Source of the DNA: Aselliscus stoliczkanus
Taxonomy: Eukaryota > Chordata > Mammalia > Chiroptera > Hipposideridae
DNA length: 64,000 nucleotides
Assembly (NCBI GenBank): GCA_033961575.1
Contig: CM066730.1
Span: 138,473,523 to 138,537,522, forward strand
Direction of reading: 5' to 3'
The notes under the pieces were generated by a model. The model was not told the origin of the DNA. It worked only from the letters and a program-made list of their open reading frames with translations, and ran no database searches. Positions 59,776 through 64,000 of this stretch are shown here, piece by piece (positions within the stretch are counted from its first letter, which is position 1; every line of letters starts with the position of its first letter). A program made the translations under genes and the position numbers.

Positions 59776-61905
59776 TCGAGGAGCAAGTATGGAAGCATAC
59801 AGACCTGTTCAGAGGGTATTGCAATAACCACAGCAGGAGATGACGGTGGTTAGAAGCAAGGTAGGTATGTTGTGAATGTGTAAGGTGCGTGAAAATTCTA
59901 GGTATTCTTTGAATGTAGAGCCCACTGCATCTGTTAAATGATCAGGTTTGGGGCATGAGAGAGTGTGCCTCAGTCTCCTTGTCTGAATATAGGGATAATA
60001 TTTGTACTACAAGGTTGTTAAACTTCACAGTGGATATTCAAGAAATATGAATTTTCTCTCTCAGCAGCACAGAGCTGCAACTGTAAGTGATCACAGGATA
60101 GTTAATCATGGTAGGTTATTTAAGGTTTGGGTAGGGAGGAGAAGATGATAAATTTCAAATACCTGTGGGACTCCCAAAGGGAGAGGTTCCATTGCAAAGG
60201 TGTAGCACACAATTTGGGATAAAGGCTCCAGATATAGTTTGGGGGTAAAAGTTTGGGAAATGTCAATGTCACTGAAACCACTGGGGCAAATCAAGCATAG
60301 AGTCCTTCCTCATTCCCATAATAATACTATGCATCACTTAGGGGACTAATACGTACCTTACAGGGGAAATAACAAAAACCATTAAGAGTAGAATGAAAAA
60401 TCTGGTATCATATGAAATAAGGGGATCATTATTCCAGAATTTCAGGCTAAGAGAAGCCAGGGAAACTGATCTCACGCATAGGTATGCGTTTCTGGATGTG
60501 TAGTATAAAGGGAAACTGAGAAGCTACATGGCTGTCGCTAATCAAGAAAAGGAAGCAGTGTAGGCAACATGGGTGTAAATCAAGAGGCTTGAGTCCTCAT
60601 CCAGGTCTTTTACCTTCACATTACCTGTTTTTTAACACAACCATGTAATTGTAATTGGTTTGGGTCAGCTGATAGCACATCTAGTTGGTCAGTGTTTCTG
60701 CATCTATGAGCTTGCTGGCTTTGTACAAATGCATGGTCTATAGGATCCCCAAGGGACAACACATACATGGTACATTCCTTGCAAAATATTTATGTGCTGT
60801 AAAGGCTAGTTTCCTCTTTCACTACTTTATTAGTATTTCTCCATCTACCCCATGTACCTGGGATCAGCAGACCTGGGTTCTGTTCTGGCTCTATCATAAT
60901 CCAATGGCATCTGTGAGCTGAGGTGACTGATCTACTCTGCACACTCGCACAACCACGTGAAGGTCGCTAATACACTGTCACTCCAGAAGATGGGGGCTAG
61001 AGTGAGCCGGGGGGATGGGGTGCCTGGAGAGTTTGTCATGGAAGGATGGACTGAAATACATAGGGATTTTTTGTTTTTCATGGCAAATAGGAAATTTGAC
61101 TAAGATGTGCTAATGTCTTCAAATGTTTTAAGAGCAACAATTTGCTTGTTTCTCTTCTACACTAATATATGAATGTGTCAAAGAGATATACTTTAGCTCA
61201 TCATTATAAAAGATATCTCTAATTATCTTTGTCAGTCAACAGTGAAGTAAGCTCTTTTTGGAGGAAGATGACTGATGGAACCGTTTTAGCTTGGGTTCAA
61301 ATATCAGATCTAAGATTGGACTAGAGGAACAATACCCTCTTGCCTCCTCATCCCCCCTTCCTATCTCTGTGATCCTCTGACTCTATTTCAAAGGAACAAA
61401 ACTAATGGACTTTTACTAAGTGGGTGTCAAACCTTAGGCCCCTTTGTCTGCCAAGATGCAAAATGTCAATTTGACCCAAGATATTCATAACTCTTCTGAG
61501 TGATTAATAGAGGAGGCAAATACCTCTCATTCCTCAGGGCTACCAAGGACCATGTGGTAACTGACCTCATCTGGGCACCGAATGGTACCCCAGCCCCCCT
61601 GAGGGTAACTTCTGCCTAGTGCAGCCCCAGGTCAAGGCCGATCAATTTTGCTTTGAGGGGAGGAATGTGAGGCATGTCCTCAATGAAAGCCCAGAACAGA
61701 TGTTATGTTGTTCTTTTATGACAGCCTTTGCTAAGTGGGTTGTGAGCTGGGCCCTTAGATGTCAAGCCAGGCTTGGCTGCAGAAGCTAATCAAGAGATAA
61801 TCAGGCCCCTTTCAGACAAAGGGAGAAAGTCCACTGGGTAAGATGGGGGGGGGGGCGGTGAGCTATCCCAGAAGCTGGGTGAGTATAAAGGAGATTCAAA
61901 GCCTG
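59776..61905. other. Gap, mostly unique-looking
   Basis: 59780-60060 holds a piece of the old repeat family of 52250 ('tcagagggtattgcaataaccacagcagg'). The remainder shows no nameable repeat or gene. Confidence 0.4.
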
Positions 61906-62045
61906 AAAGAACCTAACAGGCCAAATAGTTTGACCCCTTGATTTTACAGATAAAGAAACTGAAGATCAGAGAGACAGTGACTTCCTTGATGTCATGCAGA
62001 AAATCAGCCGCATCAGGACTGGGATTAGGGCTAGGCAAGTGAGGC
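61906..62045 (-). mobile_element. MIR SINE fragment (antisense)
   Basis: 'ttgattttacagataaagaaactgaagatcagag' and 'gacttccttgatgtcatgcag'. Confidence 0.65.
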
Positions 62046-62575
62046 ATTTCCACAACTCTGAGAGTGACCCCTCCTTATATTTTGTACTCTTAGTTACCTC
62101 GCTCACCTCACCCTAGTCTCAGCTCTGAACCCTTAACACCCAGGCTGGAAGACACCTGCCTCAAAGTCCCTTCAGAGAGAGTCTATCCATGGAAGGCACC
62201 ATGTTTCTTAGCAGATGATCCTGACCCAACTGGACCAAAGAAGGACCCCTGCCCACAGGTAGCCAATAGCAGCCTGGCTAGAAGCTGGAGGTGGTCTGGT
62301 GTGGGCAGCTGGCCCATCAGGGCCAAAGTGATTTAACTGAACAATCAGATTCTCTCTTGGGAACTGGAATCAGCAATAAGGAGAAACAGACTTGTAGTTG
62401 AGAGAGGAAGTCAAAGGCATTCTTGTTCTTCAGTTCTGTTGCTTTCACTGTCTTCCATGTTTGTGCCTGGAAAGGGAGATAGGGATGACCAATCCTATGC
62501 CTCTCCCAACTTATGTCTGTCAGTGATGGGTGAACCCCTTGTGCCACTGCTCAGATTCCGTGCCACTACTGTGGG
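62046..62575. other. Gap, nothing recognised
   Basis: No gene or repeat that I can name. Confidence 0.35.
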
Positions 62576-63045
62576 GACCACCTACCTCCCCATTCATTGA
62601 TTTAACAATGATTGAACAGCTCCTTTTTGCTAAGTACAAAAGTTATTAACACTTGGTCCCTGATCTTAGGTGCTCACACCTTAGCTTGGGAGGCAGACAA
62701 AAAAGACATAATTATATTACCACTTGATGAGTACAATGAAGGAGAAAAGTAACAGGTATTGTTGGGGCACCAGGGAAAGATACATAACCCAGCTGGCAGA
62801 ACTGGGAATTGGTGCAAAGAAGGCTTTCTGAGGAGGTGTTGCCTGAACTGAGTTTAAAAATGATGAGCAGGGAAGATAGGAAAAGGGAATTCCAGGCTTG
62901 ATCAACATGCCGCGCTGAGGCCCAGCATGGTATGTGCAGAGGAAGCAAGCAGTTTGATAATCGTATGACTTCTAAGTCAGGCAGGGCATAGCCAGAGGGA
63001 GGCTAAATCTTATAAGCCAGGCTAAGGAGCATGGACTTCATAGTC
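62576..63045 (+). mobile_element. Old interspersed repeat, class unresolved
   Basis: 'gaggaggtgttgcctgaactgagttt', 'gggaattccaggcttgatcaac', 'gaggcccagcatggtatgtgcag' and 'taagccaggctaaggagcatgg' are a well-known wording shared with 22690 and 52780. Confidence 0.45.
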
Positions 63046-63559
63046 CAGGCCAGCTCTCACACACTGGCAGCCCAAGGCTATACTCAGAGCCAGGACAAGC
63101 TTTATTTGGCCCCCAGAGGATTTTATAGAATGCTGAGTTTGAATGCTTTTAGACAGCCATACTTCAGTTCGCCACAATCCTCACTGCCCCTCATTGCCTA
63201 TCCATGGTCCTGGCACTCGTTTATGTTTCCTTCTGCCTTCTGTAGGCTCAGAGAGCATGGTGCCTGCTCTGGATGGTGAAGGGTCTATGAGGGTGTGATC
63301 AGGCCTCTGCTTTCCAAAGGTTCCGTTGGTGGTGATAAGGAGAAGGGATTGATAGAGATGCTCTGGAGGCAGACAAGTCCTTTGGAGGCCATGGCAATCA
63401 TTCAGGCAAAATATGTCAAGGGCCTGGAATTGTTCCATGGAGGAGGGCATAGTAAGCATGGAGTGATGGCCCCAACATCACTACAGTGTGCCCTTGAAGC
63501 CTGAGGAGATGCAGGAGACAGTGATGGGCTTGGCGCCAATAATTCTATGTCCAGAATGC

Positions 63560-63765
63560 TGTGAGAGTCCCTAACTTATTGGGTACCTCCTATGCCTCAG
63601 AGGCTTAACATCAATCATCTCTTGTAATTATCCCAACAACCCTGTGAAACTATTAGTGCCCCTTCCACACCATTCTCTAAAGCTTGAGAGGTTAGGAAAC
63701 ACCCATGATGGGTCCTTGCTAAGTGGCTGGCCTAGAATGCAGACCCGGAATTATGTGACTGCAAA
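63560..63765 (-). mobile_element. MIR SINE fragment (antisense)
   Basis: 'ttattgggtacctcctatgcctcag', 'atctcttgtaattatcccaacaaccctgtg' fit antisense MIR. Confidence 0.6.
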
Positions 63766-64000
63766 GCTTGCTCCTCATCATACACCTTACATGCTGCTCA
63801 GTGGGTTTGTCTGGACCATGTTTGGAGCCTAGAGGCCACCAGAGCAGTGTTTTGGGGAGATGACCCAGCAGAAAATCAATATGGACTTTGGGAGCCACAT
63901 GACTGAGAAAAAAAGAACTGAGGATAAACTATCAAGGAGACAAGCCGCAATGTGTGTTTGAAGCATAGATATTTGGCTTGGCAAAGCCCTACTACCTTTC
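63766..64000. other. Window end, nothing recognised
   Basis: No feature identified. Confidence 0.35.

Overview
The window is vertebrate nuclear DNA from a placental mammal, most likely a bat. There is no operon-like coding density. It has dispersed MIR, L2, L1, MER5A-like and MaLR/ERV-L-like relics, long TG and CTTC microsatellites, and several young tRNA-headed SINEs. The SINE heads (a GGCCGGCCGAGTGGC start, and one tRNA-Ile-like copy read in antisense) resemble bat VES-type SINEs. The L1 3' ends also resemble copies known from bats and other Laurasiatheria. Order Chiroptera, perhaps the rhinolophoid/pteropodid side, is inferred from memory of repeat families and not proven.

I find no intact protein-coding gene and no convincing functional exon. 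The only gene-derived sequence I can name is a processed pseudogene (retrocopy) of HSP90AB1 at 7772-10318. It is intron-free, ends in an A-rich tail and lies between 12-bp direct repeats. It is broken by five TGA stops, all at parental arginine codons, and by two frameshifts.

Layout. 1-7.7 kb: ancient repeats, a 457-bp composite SINE (2766-3222), a degraded L1 3' end and an antisense tRNA-Ile-type SINE. 7.7-10.3 kb: the HSP90AB1 retrocopy. 10.3-29 kb: mostly old MIR/L2/MER5A/LTR relics, microsatellites, a near-perfect 88-bp mariner-type MITE (19355-19442) and an extreme SINE remnant of about 30 bp. 29-31.5 kb: a tRNA-like SINE, then an L1 with a large internal deletion and repeated 3'-UTR segments. 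31.8-36.5 kb: a decayed antisense ERV-L-like provirus with one LTR, split by a second composite SINE. 36.5-56.5 kb: old L1, L2 and MIR material, further SINEs (46243, 48521) and compound microsatellites. 56.6-59.8 kb: an antisense, 5'-truncated L1 with two short SINEs nested in it. 59.8-64 kb: mainly unique or very old sequence.

The most interesting element is the composite SINE. Three copies (about 450 bp each, two with perfect target-site duplications) join a tRNA-like head to a body holding four 20-bp repeat units and an AATAAA-type tail. Shorter relatives here end at the head. The arrangement invites comparison with composite, repeat-bearing retroposons such as SVA. The window is otherwise ordinary intergenic or intronic DNA; which host gene, if any, spans it cannot be seen.
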